Origin: Kipferlia bialata | Lineage: Eukaryota > Fornicata | DNA: 29,384 nucleotides | NCBI GenBank assembly: GCA_003568945.1 | Contig: BDIP01000137.1 | Span: forward strand, 1-29,384 | Reading direction: 5' to 3' | In this document: positions 1 to 11,301 of the stretch, piece by piece | Numbering within the stretch: position 1 is the stretch's first letter | Layout: the number at the start of each line of letters is the position of its first letter | Made by a program: the position numbers and the translations under genes | The notes under the pieces: model-generated | The model's input: the letters and a program-made list of their open reading frames with translations, nothing else | Database searches by the model: none | Told to the model about the DNA's origin: nothing

Positions 1-52
<52 letters not shown>
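1..52. repeat. Poly-G homopolymer at the contig edge
   Basis: The window opens with 52 consecutive G bases, flush with the edge, followed at once by ordinary sequence. Long C/G runs also occur inside introns here (1450-1470, 3271-3280, 24956-24978, 24999-25031), so a real homopolymer that stopped the assembler is possible. An artefact of two-colour sequencing chemistry is equally possible. Confidence 0.9.
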
Positions 53-140
53 CGCGAATAGAGAAATATTAGAGGCCATTGTCACTTCACAACTACAAAT
101 GGAGATATAGTGACGTGTATATGAGCATGCATACACCCAC

Positions 141-777
141 CTCAGTAGGGAGTGCTGGCCTATGGGTCTGTGGGGGCCTGCCTTGCTGGGTGCATAGAGA
201 CATGACGCATCAGGCCTCAGGGCACCCACCACCTGCTGGAGGTGGGCTATGCCCCCCTTGGTAGGGGAGGGCGTGGGGGCTAGGGGGGCGGGTAGGGAGG
301 CAGCAAACCGCTGCAGCCCAGCGGTCGCACGGGCAGTATAGCTCTTGAGAGACCTTGGGTCAGTAGGGAGGGGGGGGGGGAGTAGAATGGTACTCTGGGA
401 TAAGCAATATACACGACTGTTGCCATTTGAGGATGTAGAGGAGCTGATGGCAGAGATGATCGATGACGCCTCCCTATGATACACACATATAGTACCCACC
501 TCGCCTGGTCCATCACGGCCTGACTGACCATGTTGTGTGTGGGGTCGAAGAGGGCCTGGGACACCTTGGAGTATAGGGGCTGCTTCAGGGCATAGAGAAC
601 CAGCTGGGACGAGTCGAGCTCCTGCTCATTCCAGCTGAAGGTGACACCTAGGCTGTCGCATATCACAGGCCACGCCACAAACCGAAACAGGCCGCCACCC
701 ACCAGAGTGATGGCTAGTTCCTTCCCAGCAGTCCCCCTCGCCCATCGGGACTGGTATATGGGGGAGACGGGGGTCAT
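141..777 (-). CDS. Unrecognised protein, partial; exons only partly resolved
   Basis: Three minus-strand exons can be seen. The first is 750..500 (a possible ATG start lies at 777) and begins SRWARGTAGKELAITLVGGG; it continues with FRFVAWPVICDSLGVTFSW and ends in a GTGGGT donor. The second starts at 473 after an acceptor ATCATAG and is serine-rich (EASSIISAISSSTSSNGNS). The third, 353..141, follows CTGACCCAAG and reads SLKSYTARATAGLQRFAASL, ending HSLLR at another GTGGGT donor. The junction between the second and third exons could not be placed: the visible GT donors give the wrong phase. I do not recognise the family. The gene is divergent from the Fused kinase gene, with about 330 bases between the starts, and its 3' end is lost at or near the poly-G edge. 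Confidence 0.45.
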
Positions 778-1103
778 TACTCACTCAGTGTCAACCGATG
801 TGTATCCGTCAGTCCCAGTGTCTGCTCCAAGGGAGACTCTCCCTCTCTAAGAAGTCAGTGAGCCACCTGACTTGATACAATGATTCCTCTGTGTGTAGGA
901 CTACTGTGAAGAGCTTGGACAGCGTCACTGAATAGATATGAAGAAAGACCTCAGCGGACAGTCCTCAGCCACAATATCAACACAAACACAAAAGGGTTTA
1001 GACACCCCAGGACCCCGCCAGGGAGTCTTCTGCAGCCACTCTCTTTATAGACACCTGGAGAGAGAGAGAAATCATTCAGTAGACCCGCGCTGCGTCAGTA
1101 AGT
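778..1103. promoter_or_regulatory. Divergent intergenic region upstream of the Fused kinase gene
   Basis: This 326-base stretch separates the minus-strand gene (possible ATG at 777) from the Fused ATG at 1104. It should hold the promoters of both. I see no repeat, RNA gene or conserved box. A 228-base open frame at 938 has no family features and overlaps the true first exon in another frame, so I do not treat it as a gene. A strong donor-like GTAAGT at 1098 leaves room for an untranslated exon just upstream. Confidence 0.4.
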
Positions 1104-4100
1104 ATGCAGCGGTATCAGATAGGTGGGGTGTTGTGTCTGTGTATCCAGTGTTCTGCCCTGAATGAGTTAATATGTACCTCTCTCACTGTGTGCACTCTCT
1201 GCCACTGAACCCTGTTGACTGCTCACTGCCAGGCCTTCTCATTGGCGGCGGATCCTTTGGGAAGGTGTATAAGGGTCGGCTGAAGCAGACAGGACAGACT
1301 GTGGCTATCAAGGCTATCTCCAAGGTAGGTCTCTCGACCATACTCATCCATATGGTATATTGTATTCATTGTACTCCTATGGGCGAGAGACCCCAAGGCG
1401 GTTCGAGTACATTGAGTGCTGGGTCGCCAGTTAGCCACATTCCTTGTGTATCCCCCCCCCCCCCCCCCCCATTCCTCGCCTCGCTCTCCAACTCTTTCAT
1501 TCCTTGCCCTCTTACACTCAGGTTGGAAAGAATGCCGAGTACATATCTGCTCTGCGTCGTGAGGTTGAGATCCTGCGAACTGTGGAGCACCCCAACATTG
1601 TACAGTATCTGGACACATTTGAGGTATAATGCATATATATACCCACTCATACCCCCTCCCTCCCTCTGCCTCTCCCCCTTCTAACCCCCAGGATGACACC
1701 ACCATATACGTGGTGATGGAGTTCGCTGAGGGAGACCTAAAGGTACGTGACAGTTAGAGTATCAGTATCAACTTTAGTATACTGGGTCTATCTCACCTCC
1801 AGGAAGTGCTGGAGAATGACGCCTATCTCCCAGAGGCTGAGGTGCGGCACATAGCATACCAAGTGGCATCCGCCCTGCAGTACCTGCACAGGAAGAGGAT
1901 TGTACACAGGTAATGGTGCTTAGAGTTGGTATACCAACGTCATACTGAACTTCAATAGGTCTCTTCTCACTCTAGAGACCTCAAGCCCCCCAATGTCCTC
2001 ATCTGTGCCTGTCGCACAGTCAAGGTCTGCGACTTTGGGTTTGCAAGGTGAGTGCTGGTACGTAGTAGTGTGTGTTGGGATATGGGTCAGTGTATTTGAG
2101 GGAGGTTTACATTCTCTGCGTATTCTCTCTGTCTTTACACGATACCATATATGCTGCTGTGTTGTGTCTCATGCTCAGAGCCATGAGTGCCGAGACCACC
2201 GTTCTCCACAGCATCAAGGGTACCCCTCTATACATGGCCCCCGAGGTGTTGCAGGGCAAGGAGTACAACTACCGCTCTGACCTGTGGGGGTTGGGTGTGC
2301 TTCTCTATGAGCTGGCTCTGGGGAGGACTCCCTTCTCGTCCAAACACAACAACCTAGTGGCCCTGGCCAAGGCTATCATATCTGAGCCACATACATGGCC
2401 CATCAGTGGTCCAGGTGCCATGCTCTCTCTCTCTCTCTATATCTCTACATCTATATATGTATATACTCATATATATATATCCTTTGACCACCCCCAGAAC
2501 TGTCCCGGGACTTCAAGGACCTAGTTGGCAAGCTGCTTCGTAAGAACCCTGCAGACAGGCTAGACTGGGACAGAGTGAAGAGCCACCCATTCCTCAGGGG
2601 GAGCACCTTTCTGGACCATGTCAACCCACACTCCCGGAGTAACACAGAGCCAGGTAGATACATACACATGTGGTACTCTTTTTGTAATATTTATGTTGAT
2701 GTGTTGTATATATTGTAATATTTATGTTGATGTATTTGGATATCTGTGTTTCTGACCCTAGGCCATGGCCCCCTGCACGGTAGGTGGTACCGTGCCCTTC
2801 AGACCCAGAGACAGGACGACATCTTCCGGCAGAGGCAGAAGGAGAGGGAGAAGGAGAACGCCCAGCACGCCCGGCCCCTCTCTGCCCCCATAGCCCTAGG
2901 CAGTGGCAGGAGGGGGAGGGGTGTGAGTGGGACAGCGGCCATGTTCAGAGCAACCAGGTACGGGGGCATGCACTGTATTGCATGTGTCATTATATATTAT
3001 ATTATTTATTATAGGGATGTAGGTATGTTGATGGTGCCATGTGTTGACGTTCTTACCCCCAGGGACAGTACCACTGGCTTAGCTGCAGCAGGACAGGCCC
3101 AGTACCTACAGGGGAAGGAGAAGAGGGAGAGGTCTCCATCTGATGCAGAGAGAAGAGATGGCCAGCCCCTATCCAGTGTGACACCTCCCCATGAGACAGC
3201 CAGGTCAGGGCATATCTAAGAATACAGTTTTATAGTGGTGTCTGTATCATACAGTGTATGCCATGTTTACCCCCCCCCCCTCCCTGACCTCTAGGTTCCG
3301 TATGGATGCCGTGGGTGCCGTCCACCCTGGTGCCTGGGATATCCTGCTAGGGGCATTCCGGTCTGTGGCAGGGCAGGGCATGAGGGAGCACGAGGATGAG
3401 ATCACCAGGTACTACTCGATGCACTGACATTTGTGGTTTGAAGTGCAGTATCAATATGTCATCTCATGCCCAGACTACTCAAGACCTTCCGTGAGTGCAC
3501 TTCCTCCGAGCAGGTCCACTCTGCTGGCGTGGCCATTGCGTCCTCCCTGCCCACCCTCCGCACCTTGTGCCGCGTGCTGGTTCACTTCAGACCCTCTGAC
3601 TACCGCCAGCCTGGTCCAGTCTCTGTCCTCATGATGCGTATACTGTGTGCCGCTCTTGGATGCACGATGGAGCCGACTGGATGCTGTGAGTTTCCCTTTG
3701 ACGTTGCCTGTTCTGTCAAGCTTGGTATCGTGCCCACCTCCCGGTCTGACCCCCTCCTGGTCCCCGAGTCTTACTCGTGTCTCCTCAAGGCCCTCGACTC
3801 TGTGAGTGGAGTAGATGACATCCTCAACTCAGTCCGTGTCATGGTCATGGCGGCAGCTACCCAGATGGCACAGGCAAAGGGCGACATCCTGCACACATGG
3901 GTAGAGGTCACCACCCTCTCATTCTGTGCAGCGTCCGCTCTGGCATCCCTGGGTGTTCTCCTGCTACCTGCCCTCCAGCCCCAGATCGCTAACAACGCAA
4001 GGCATGTATAGCGGACACATTCTTTCTTCTCTATTTGTTCTATCTAACCGTTCAGAAGTCAGCCCAAGACGACTGATTTCCGTCGCCAGCATAGCAACGA

Positions 4101-7100
4101 GCAGTACCCTGGGTATGTGCGTATGAACCGGGTCATCAGCCACGACCAGCAGTACCTAGAACAGGAAGGGACCATGGGCGAGACCGTGACCACCATTGTG
4201 ACCCATCTCAGGCGCATGTTCCTGCCCCTCTTCCCCCTGCTAGCCAAGGGAATGGCCTCCCTGGGGACCCCCCCTGCCCCCTCCTCCTACGCTAGAGAGG
4301 CATCGACACACAGCACATCTAGCAGGCGGGGCAGTGTGATTGAGCACCTGCAGGATGCGGCTGAGCCTGCACCCCCTCGACAGGAGAGAGACCACGTGGC
4401 AATGGCCAGACACATTGTGTCTAGACTGAGGGCAGACCTGCAAGAATCTGCCACGGAGCCAGGTCCTCTCAGTGCAGTAGCAGGGTCCCCCACTCGACCC
4501 TCTGCTACCCCCTTGGCCTCTGCCTCTAGAGAGTCCTCGACAGCCAGCCGACGCTTCTCCCACTCCCGCAGAGGGTCTGTTATGTCCACAGGAGGTGGTG
4601 AGAACCAACCCGAGGTTATCCTCAGCCCCCTGGCCCCTCCTAAGCCTGGCCTACACGCATATGCCCATGTGTCTGTGAGAACAGCCGCTATCTCCGCTCT
4701 CTCCTCTTGGCTGAGGGCGTGTACCGTCCTCACCCCCTTCTTAGCCTTGGTACCCCAAGGCGATGGTGACTATGGCTGTAGTGTGCCTGACGTGTTCCAC
4801 TTCCCTTCCCCCTCCTCTACGGGCATGTCACCCCTCTTCGGCCTAGACCCCTCGGCGGCACCCCCTGTCGAGAGGTGGGACGTGGGAATGCCGCAGACGC
4901 TGCTAGTCCTGGGTGTGCTTACATTCGCAGACCCCCAGACAGGGTACAACCCTAGGCTACACGAGGAAGGCGAGGACAGTGAGAGTCAAGAGTCCAGCCT
5001 AGATGAGACCCCCCCTCAGTCACGTCACGACGACACCATCGACGGTATTCTAGCCTCCCACCTCGACCAGTACCCAGAGTGTCTGCACACACACGTCATG
5101 TCACTGCTGCGGTCTCTCCGTGTACTCTCTGTCAGCGTGCTCTCCTCCGTGCTCACCCCTCCCTACCTGACTCTCTTCCCCTCCCTCAGCGACTGCTTCA
5201 TCGACTCCCTTCCTCTGTTGCAGACGGAGCATGCAGACCCTAGGTTCACTCTCAAGGCAGGCACCTCCCCCAGTACTAGGGTATCAGTCCCAGCTGCCTG
5301 TAGCATGAACACCAACCTGAATGCCAAGCGCTGCATTGCCACCCTCCCATTCCGTCTGGCAGCTGAGACTGGGAGCACTGCACTGGACAGAGGCTGGCTC
5401 AACTCTCTAGCAGAGATTGCCATTGTCGATACGGACAAGGAGGCAGACGAGGCCGGGGACCACGTGGATGACGAGAGAGAGATGATGGCCACCTTCCGCA
5501 CAAGGCTGCTAGACCCGACGGAGGGGGCTCTGCGCCTAGACTGTGACAGGATCCTCCTGCATATGGCCACAGTGAGTGAGGACGTATCAGACGCCCTGTG
5601 TCAGCTGGACCTGGCCTCGCAGGCCTTCTCCTACCCCACAACAGTCGCCAGACACATCATTCTGTCCCTGTTTGTGTCAGGTCTCAATGTGGACCCCCTA
5701 AACGGTAGGGGTAGGACTGCTCGGGAGAGAGACATGCAGAGACGGAGAGGCTCTAGGGGTAGGCGCCGCAAGGGGTCTAGGGGAGGGGCCGCTGGAAGGG
5801 AGGCGTCCTGGCGGCGACTCGACCAGCCCCTACCTGACTCCCCTACCATGAGGGACCGCATCTACAAGTCACTGATGTGCTGCCATGCCGAGCTGGAGTT
5901 GAACCTGCTGACCCTGGCCTCTCTCATCGAGGCCCACCCCATAGGCGTCTTGTCCACCATGCACAGCTGCGACATGCTCAAGCCTCTGCTCATCCTATGT
6001 GTGCAGCTGCTCTCCGTGCCCGTCTTGCTGTCTGCCCAGGTGCGCAAGGACGCCAAGATTCCTGTCTCGCTCCCCTGTGCTGCGGCGCAGCTCCTCTGCA
6101 GCTGTGTTCCCTCTGCCACCCCCTGCGACTGGGTGTCAGACAGTGCCGCCAACAACGACGGCATGGTGTTCCTCGCCCAGGGTCAGCAGCCAGAAGGGTT
6201 CCCCCAGCCCTGCCAGACGTTGGTGTGCCGCACACACTCAAAGCGCATTCTGACGTCCATACAGAGCCTTGTGCTGCTGGAGAACCTAGACTGTGTCCCG
6301 GCAGACAGTGGGGCAGGGCGTCTACCCCACAGGGGTCTGCTAGACCCCCTGTACCGCCTTACCGACACCCTTCTGCACCAGATGCAGTCCTCACCTGCAC
6401 ATGCAGAGGAGGGGGAGGGAGAGGGGGAGGATGGCAAGGAGGGGTCACAGCCAGAGGGTGACTGGGAGAGTGGCTCGGAGAGTGAGGAGTCAGATGCCAT
6501 TGAGCTGGCACAGGCCAAGCGGAAGCACCGGAGGACGCACAGCGAGACCCAGACCCTACCCATGCACAAGGGGTATAGTGCGGCAGAGGATAGGGAGGCA
6601 GAGAGGGACCAGATACCTGGGGACGGGTTCCTCACGGTGTCTGTCGTCAGTTCTCTCTTGCGGCTGGTCACTCAGATTGCTAGGCGCACACACAGAACAG
6701 AAGGTGGGTATTGTATCTGAAAATTCTTTGTCTTGTGCATAATCTCTCAATTTTGATTCACTATGTTACTACCTACCCACTCATTGGTACTTTCCTTACC
6801 TCAGGCTGTGGTCGTATGATCTCCCCGTCCACCTCCAAGCACATCCTCTCCCTGGCCAGTCTGGTGTCTGAGTACCCGATGTCATTCAGCAGGGAGGACT
6901 ACATCATAGCGGCAGAGGCATACATATGCCTCGTCTCGGCATCTCACATGAGGGCCCTCCTCACCCATCCCGTCCTGCTGGGGGGTGGGGCGCAGCACTG
7001 CGAGAAGGTATCAGATGGGTTCTGATTTATATTCAATATACGGCTGTGCCAGTGTCACAACCTCCCATTGCCTCTCTGACTGTCAGGTCTTCAGCCAGAG

Positions 7101-7948
7101 CCTCTCCCAGCTGTACAGACTGCAACAGACAGTGGCAGTGGCAGCAGGCAACACTGATGCCGCCCGTGTGCTGTTGGTCAAGATGCACTCTGCAGGCCTT
7201 GCCGCCTCAGTGGTGCATGCCCTGCCCTATCTCTCTCCCTCTGCCGTGGAGCTAGGGGTGGCCACACTGTCTGAGGTCTGCATATCCAACGGAGACCGGG
7301 AGAGAGAGAGAGAGGACAGGCGCTGGCTGGGGTCTCTGGTACAGTGTGGGGCCATGTCTGCAGATGTGCTCCACTCACTACTGATAGCCAGTAGGGGTGG
7401 GGTGACAGAGGATATGCTCGCCATCCTTACACAGCTGTCGAGGGTCAGCAAGCAGTATGTCGAGGTGCGTATCTGAGTTCCATATATATATACCCCCCCA
7501 TTCCCGCCTCACCCCAGGAGCTCCACCTCGGTCTCTCTGACCACGATGTCCTGCGTCTGCTGGGTGCCGAGGAGCCTAGGATAAGGGCCAAGGCAGCCAA
7601 TCTGGTGGGTAACATCTGCAAGCACCAGGACTGCGTGGCCACGGAGCGTTTCCTCGACTCTTTCTTGTCGTTCGGAGTCATTGACGAACTGGTCACCCGG
7701 CTCAAGGATCCTGACCCGTCCGTCAGAAAGTTTGCCTGCTTTGCCTTGGGTGAGTGCAGAAGCTGTACTCAGTGCCATTTCTATTGTGTATATATATTAG
7801 ATATAATATTACTTATATTCTTCACCCTCCCTTACACGCCAGGCAATGCCATCTTCCAGTCTGCCTCCATTGCACAGGGCATGGGCAAGGCTGTGACACC
7901 CCTGCTAGACCTATTGGCAGATGGGATGCCACGCACACAGGTGTGTGA

Positions 7949-7984
<36 letters not shown>

Positions 7985-8497
7985 TATACTATCGTGAATA
8001 TGAGTAATGAGTCATGTTGTGGGTGATCTCCCCCTCCCTCTGACCCCAGGGCAATGCAGCTGGTGCACTAGGCAATCTAGTCCGGCATTGGCGCAAGACC
8101 CCCGATGACGTCCCTGCCATCCTTGATACCCTTCTCTCCCACAACACCCTGCTGCGCCTGTCTGACCTTCTCAAGCGCACCTCGGACCCCTCTATCCTGG
8201 GCACTGTCATCTTTGCACTCAGGAACATGGCCGTGTTCCCAGCTGCCCTGGACCAGATGCAGCGCTACAGCGTGCTCACCATGGTCGAGACAGTGGCTGC
8301 ACGCACCACAGACGCAGGGGTGCAGGGGTGGGTCAACAGGTGGGTAGGGTGTGCCGAATCTATATATCTGTGTCTCTGCGTGTCTGACCCCCAGGTTCCG
8401 TAGCACTGTGGCCAAGGCAGAGGCAGGGGCAGGGGCTGCTGGGTCCACCCCTCAGACCCAGAGGGCACCCACCCCTAGACCCATGACCCCGGTCTAG
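1104..8497 (+). CDS. STK36: Fused/STK36-family serine/threonine kinase with C-terminal armadillo-like region (19 exons, 1921 aa)
   Basis: Exons: 1104-1122, 1233-1324, 1522-1623, 1692-1742, 1803-1909, 1976-2047, 2179-2414, 2498-2653, 2762-2957, 3063-3203, 3295-3408, 3474-4001, 4056-6703, 6805-7007, 7087-7464, 7518-7749, 7843-7940, 8050-8339, 8395-8497; all phases agree. The kinase domain spans residues 4-262: glycine loop G11-G16, VAIK lysine K33, alpha-C E51, HRD 123-125, DFG 143-145, APE 168-170, all intact. The stretch [12 protein letters not shown] and the same start-to-loop spacing as animal Fused identify the family. A basic run lies near 1155-1192 and an acidic Glu/Ser run near 1388-1420. 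The last 240 residues form armadillo-like helices ([26 protein letters not shown]). At 1921 residues it is longer than human STK36 (1315). In flagellates Fused is known from the axoneme central pair; that role here is inferred. Intron 12 starts with GC. The N-terminal exon of 19 bases was placed by homology. Confidence 0.9.
7949..7982. repeat. (TA)n microsatellites in introns
   Basis: A TA run fills part of intron 17 of the Fused gene. Similar runs lie at about 25765-25796, 28303-28343 and 28989-29018, always in introns. They are useful as polymorphic markers and uncertain in length. Confidence 0.9.
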
Positions 8498-8811
8498 AGG
8501 AAGTGGTGTATGGCATTCGTTCTTGTTTCGTGTTTAGTTGTCTTCCCTGAGGAGATGCGTGCTTTTATGTGTTTTCCGTTGCTTTGTTCAGTTTGTATTG
8601 TAACAATAAGTTTGTTTTCGGCAGAGTCAAACACAAATTAGATTCTGGTGTACGTGTATGTGCATGGGTTTGTGAGTTGTCACATTGTTAAGAACCAGTG
8701 GTCAAAATTGAACACTCTAAACTTGCAAAAACTTGTGGAAAGTAAGGGTCTAGCACACACCGTGTCCCGGATCAGTGAACCACGGATCTTCCTTCTGAGG
8801 AGTATATAGAA
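8498..8811. promoter_or_regulatory. Intergenic region: Fused 3' flank and SAM synthetase promoter
   Basis: These 314 bases separate two plus-strand genes. The first half is T-rich and is the likely 3' untranslated and polyadenylation region of the Fused gene. The second half should hold the SAM synthetase promoter. A TATATA-like element (GTATATAG) lies at about 8802-8809, directly before the ATG at 8812, and CGGATC occurs twice at about 8768-8788. No gene or RNA is visible. Confidence 0.4.
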
Positions 8812-10915
8812 ATGAAGTCCTTCGTGTTTAGCTCTGAGAGTGTGTGTGAGGGTCACCCAGACAAGGTCTGCGACCAGGTAAGGCCACCAGGATTCTTCTT
8901 ATGGGCTGTATTCGAAGTATTTTCCTAATTCTAGGTTTCTGATGCCATTCTGGACGCTCTTCTTGCCCAGGACCCCAACGCTCGCGTAGCTGTGGAGACT
9001 GCAGTCAAGAACAACCACCTTGTTCTTCTTGGGGAGGTTTCTACCACTGCCCATGTGGACTATGAGGGTAAGAGGAAAAGATACGATTTCCCTTCCATGC
9101 ACTATCACCTTTGTGACCAAGATTCTCTCCTCTTGCGGGTGTATACTCTCTACTTATGTCTTCTTACATCCAGCTATTGCCCGTGGAGTGGTTAAGTCCA
9201 TCGGGTTTGTTTCCGAGGATGTGGGTATGGACTACAAGACCTGCCAGGTTGTGAACCTGATTGACAGGTGTGTGTCTGTCATATGTGGTGATGTATGTTA
9301 TAGGTGACAGTGAAGTTGGTTGTGTTAGGGCGTGCAGGTTCTGACTGTATGTCTGTGACTCTCCCTTACCTTGCAGGCAGTCCCCAGACATTGCCCAGGC
9401 CGTTCACGTTGGCAAGGACCAGCTCGACATTGGAGCAGGAGACCAGGGCCTCATGTTCGGATACGCCACAGACGAGTCTGGTACGATACCCACGTGTTCT
9501 CATGTCATACAGTGTTACATAGAGTTTCTGCCTTTCTTTCTGTCTTTTGTATTGCTTACCCCCAGAGGAGTACATGCCAATCACCCACCTGATGGCCTGC
9601 AGGTAGGGACAGTGGTGATATTGTGTCAGACATATTGTGTAGGCCCTGTGTTCTTCACATCTCTTCTCTTCTTAGGTATACCGTCACTCCATCTTACCCA
9701 GACTCTCTGCTCGCCTTGAGCTGGTTAGGAAGAACGGTACCCTCAAGTACCTGAGGCCTGACGGAAAGACACAGGTATTGTAGTAGGTGGATCTCCCCCT
9801 TCCTCTCTCTTTAGCGTTTCTGACCCTCAGGTCTCTGTGGAGTACGAGCAGCTGGACTCTGGCAAGCTCAAGCCCACCCGCGTGCACACAGTTGTTGTGT
9901 CCACCCAGCACGACGACCTCATCGAGCTCGAGCGTCTGCGTGAGGTAATGGGAATACTCTTTTTACACTCACCGTTGAGGGAATGGGGACAGTACCTTGT
10001 GTATGTATTACTATCCTCTCTCTCACCTGTAGGACATCAAGGAGCACGTGATCGACCAGGTCATCCCCGCCTCTCTCGTCGATGACGAGACCATCTTCCA
10101 CATCAACCCCTCCTCTAGGTTTGTGATTGGAGGCCCAGCCGGAGATGCCGGTCTGACAGGCCGCAAGATCATCGTGGACACATACGGTGGATGGGGTGCC
10201 CACGGAGGCGGCGCCTTCTCCGGCAAGGACTACACCAAGGTGGACCGGTCTGCCTCCTATGCATGCCGTGCCATTGCCAGGTCCCTGGTCTCAGCTGGTC
10301 TGTGCCACAGGGTGCTGGTCCAGGTGGGGGTGGATGTATGTGTGCTGTATATATATATGTATATATTGTGTATACCATACCCACAGGGTGCCGGTGCAGG
10401 TGGGGATGCGTATACAGGATGCATGGTATGCAGTATGTCACATATACCATACCCTCTGTACCACCCTGACCCCCAGGTGTCCTATGCCATCGGTGTTGCC
10501 AGGCCCCTTGCTGTGCACGTCGACTCCTATGGGTCAGGCAAGATGTGCGACAAGGACATCAAGCGGATAGTGGAGGACTCGTTCGACCTCAGGTATGCAT
10601 GTGTTGCATATAGTGAATGATGTGTAAGGGTGTATATATACATATATGTACCCTTCACGTCTTGCCCCCTCACCCCCCAGGCCCGGTGCCATTGTGGACT
10701 GGCTTGATCTCAAGGCACCCAGGTACAGTGGTGGTCAGATTAGTGTGGAATAGTGGGTATATGTAGTACACACACATTTGTATAGGATGGTAGATGCATA
10801 CAGTGAAGATAGAGCCTAGTCCCACCCCAGGTACCAGGGCACTGCTGTGCATGGCCACTTTGGAAGGTCCACCTCGGCCTTCTCCTGGGAGAGGGACTTC
10901 CCCCTCAAGAAGTAA
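8812..10915 (+). CDS. MAT: S-adenosylmethionine synthetase (methionine adenosyltransferase), 11 exons, 384 aa
   Basis: This enzyme makes S-adenosylmethionine from methionine and ATP, releasing phosphate and pyrophosphate; it is cytosolic and supplies cell methylation. Exons: 8812-8877, 8935-9067, 9174-9267, 9377-9480, 9566-9602, 9702-9774, 9831-9944, 10033-10323, 10477-10592, 10681-10722, 10831-10915. Phases agree throughout and the length matches the family (about 380-400). Family motifs are intact: GHPDK at 14-18, GAGDQG at 117-122 (ATP binding), GGGAFSGKD at 265-273 (phosphate loop), [20 protein letters not shown] just before it, and the C-terminal HGHFGR. It ends in PLKK. In exon 6 a nearer AG at 9674-9675 is skipped, because only the acceptor at 9701 restores the conserved [14 protein letters not shown]. 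Intron 8 contains a near-copy of the preceding exon edge. The gene lies tandem to the Fused gene and converges on the GH9 gene. Confidence 0.97.
10306..10476 (+). repeat. Tandem duplication of an exon edge inside MAT intron 8
   Basis: The end of exon 8 plus donor (CACAGGGTGCTGGTCCAG then GTGGGG, from 10307) is repeated about 75 bases downstream as CACAGGGTGCCGGTGCAG then GTGGGG (from 10382). Both copies run on to a TATACCATACC stretch. The copy sits inside the intron, is preceded by a CCCACAG that could act as an acceptor, and carries its own donor. Using it as a 13-base exon would break the enzyme's frame, so the normal splice probably skips it. Confidence 0.8.
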
Positions 10916-11301
10916 GGGGGTGATACTGATACCGATGGGGTATACCACACAGACAACACGTCCGTGCTAGTGCCACGCTCCTGTGGTCCCGTTCTGTGTG
11001 GTTGTCCCCTCCCTATCCTCTCCTATCCTATCCTGTTTGGTGTCGCTCACTGTATGTATACCCCCATGTATACATGCAGGGAGTAGCGTTGTTGAGGTTC
11101 CTTTAGCTAGTGTGCCGGTGTGTGCCCTCAGCCTCTAGGGCATGTCACGGTCTCCAGTGCCTAGTGTATGTGTATACATGTACATATACCAGGCTTGTGT
11201 GCTGGACCCACCGACCACTGTCGATATATGTGTGACAGATCGTGTTTGTTGCCATAAATGCGTGTTTTCGTCAAGTATATTTATGTTTACCCGTAAGGCA
11301 A

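Noticed and set aside
1-52. Telomere
   Set aside because: A pure G run has no telomere repeat unit such as TTAGGG or TAGGG.
938-1165. Open frame upstream of the kinase
   Set aside because: No kinase-like start; the 19-base exon at 1104 in another frame gives the expected Fused N-terminus.
2746-3219. 157-residue open frame continuing past splice donors in the Fused gene
   Set aside because: It is exon 9 and exon 10 read through an AT-rich intron; the GTACGG donor and CTTACCCCCAG acceptor give an in-phase splice.
5163-6671. Several long minus-strand open frames opposite the Fused exon 13
   Set aside because: They mirror a large GC-biased plus-strand exon, have no family features and would overlap a gene with clear homology.
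9661-9701. Nearer AG at 9674-9675 as the acceptor for MAT exon 6
   Set aside because: It gives a non-family sequence, whereas the AG at 9701 yields the conserved [15 protein letters not shown].
10386-10398. Thirteen-base pseudo-exon in MAT intron 8
   Set aside because: Inclusion shifts the frame of a housekeeping enzyme; treated as a duplicate of the exon edge.
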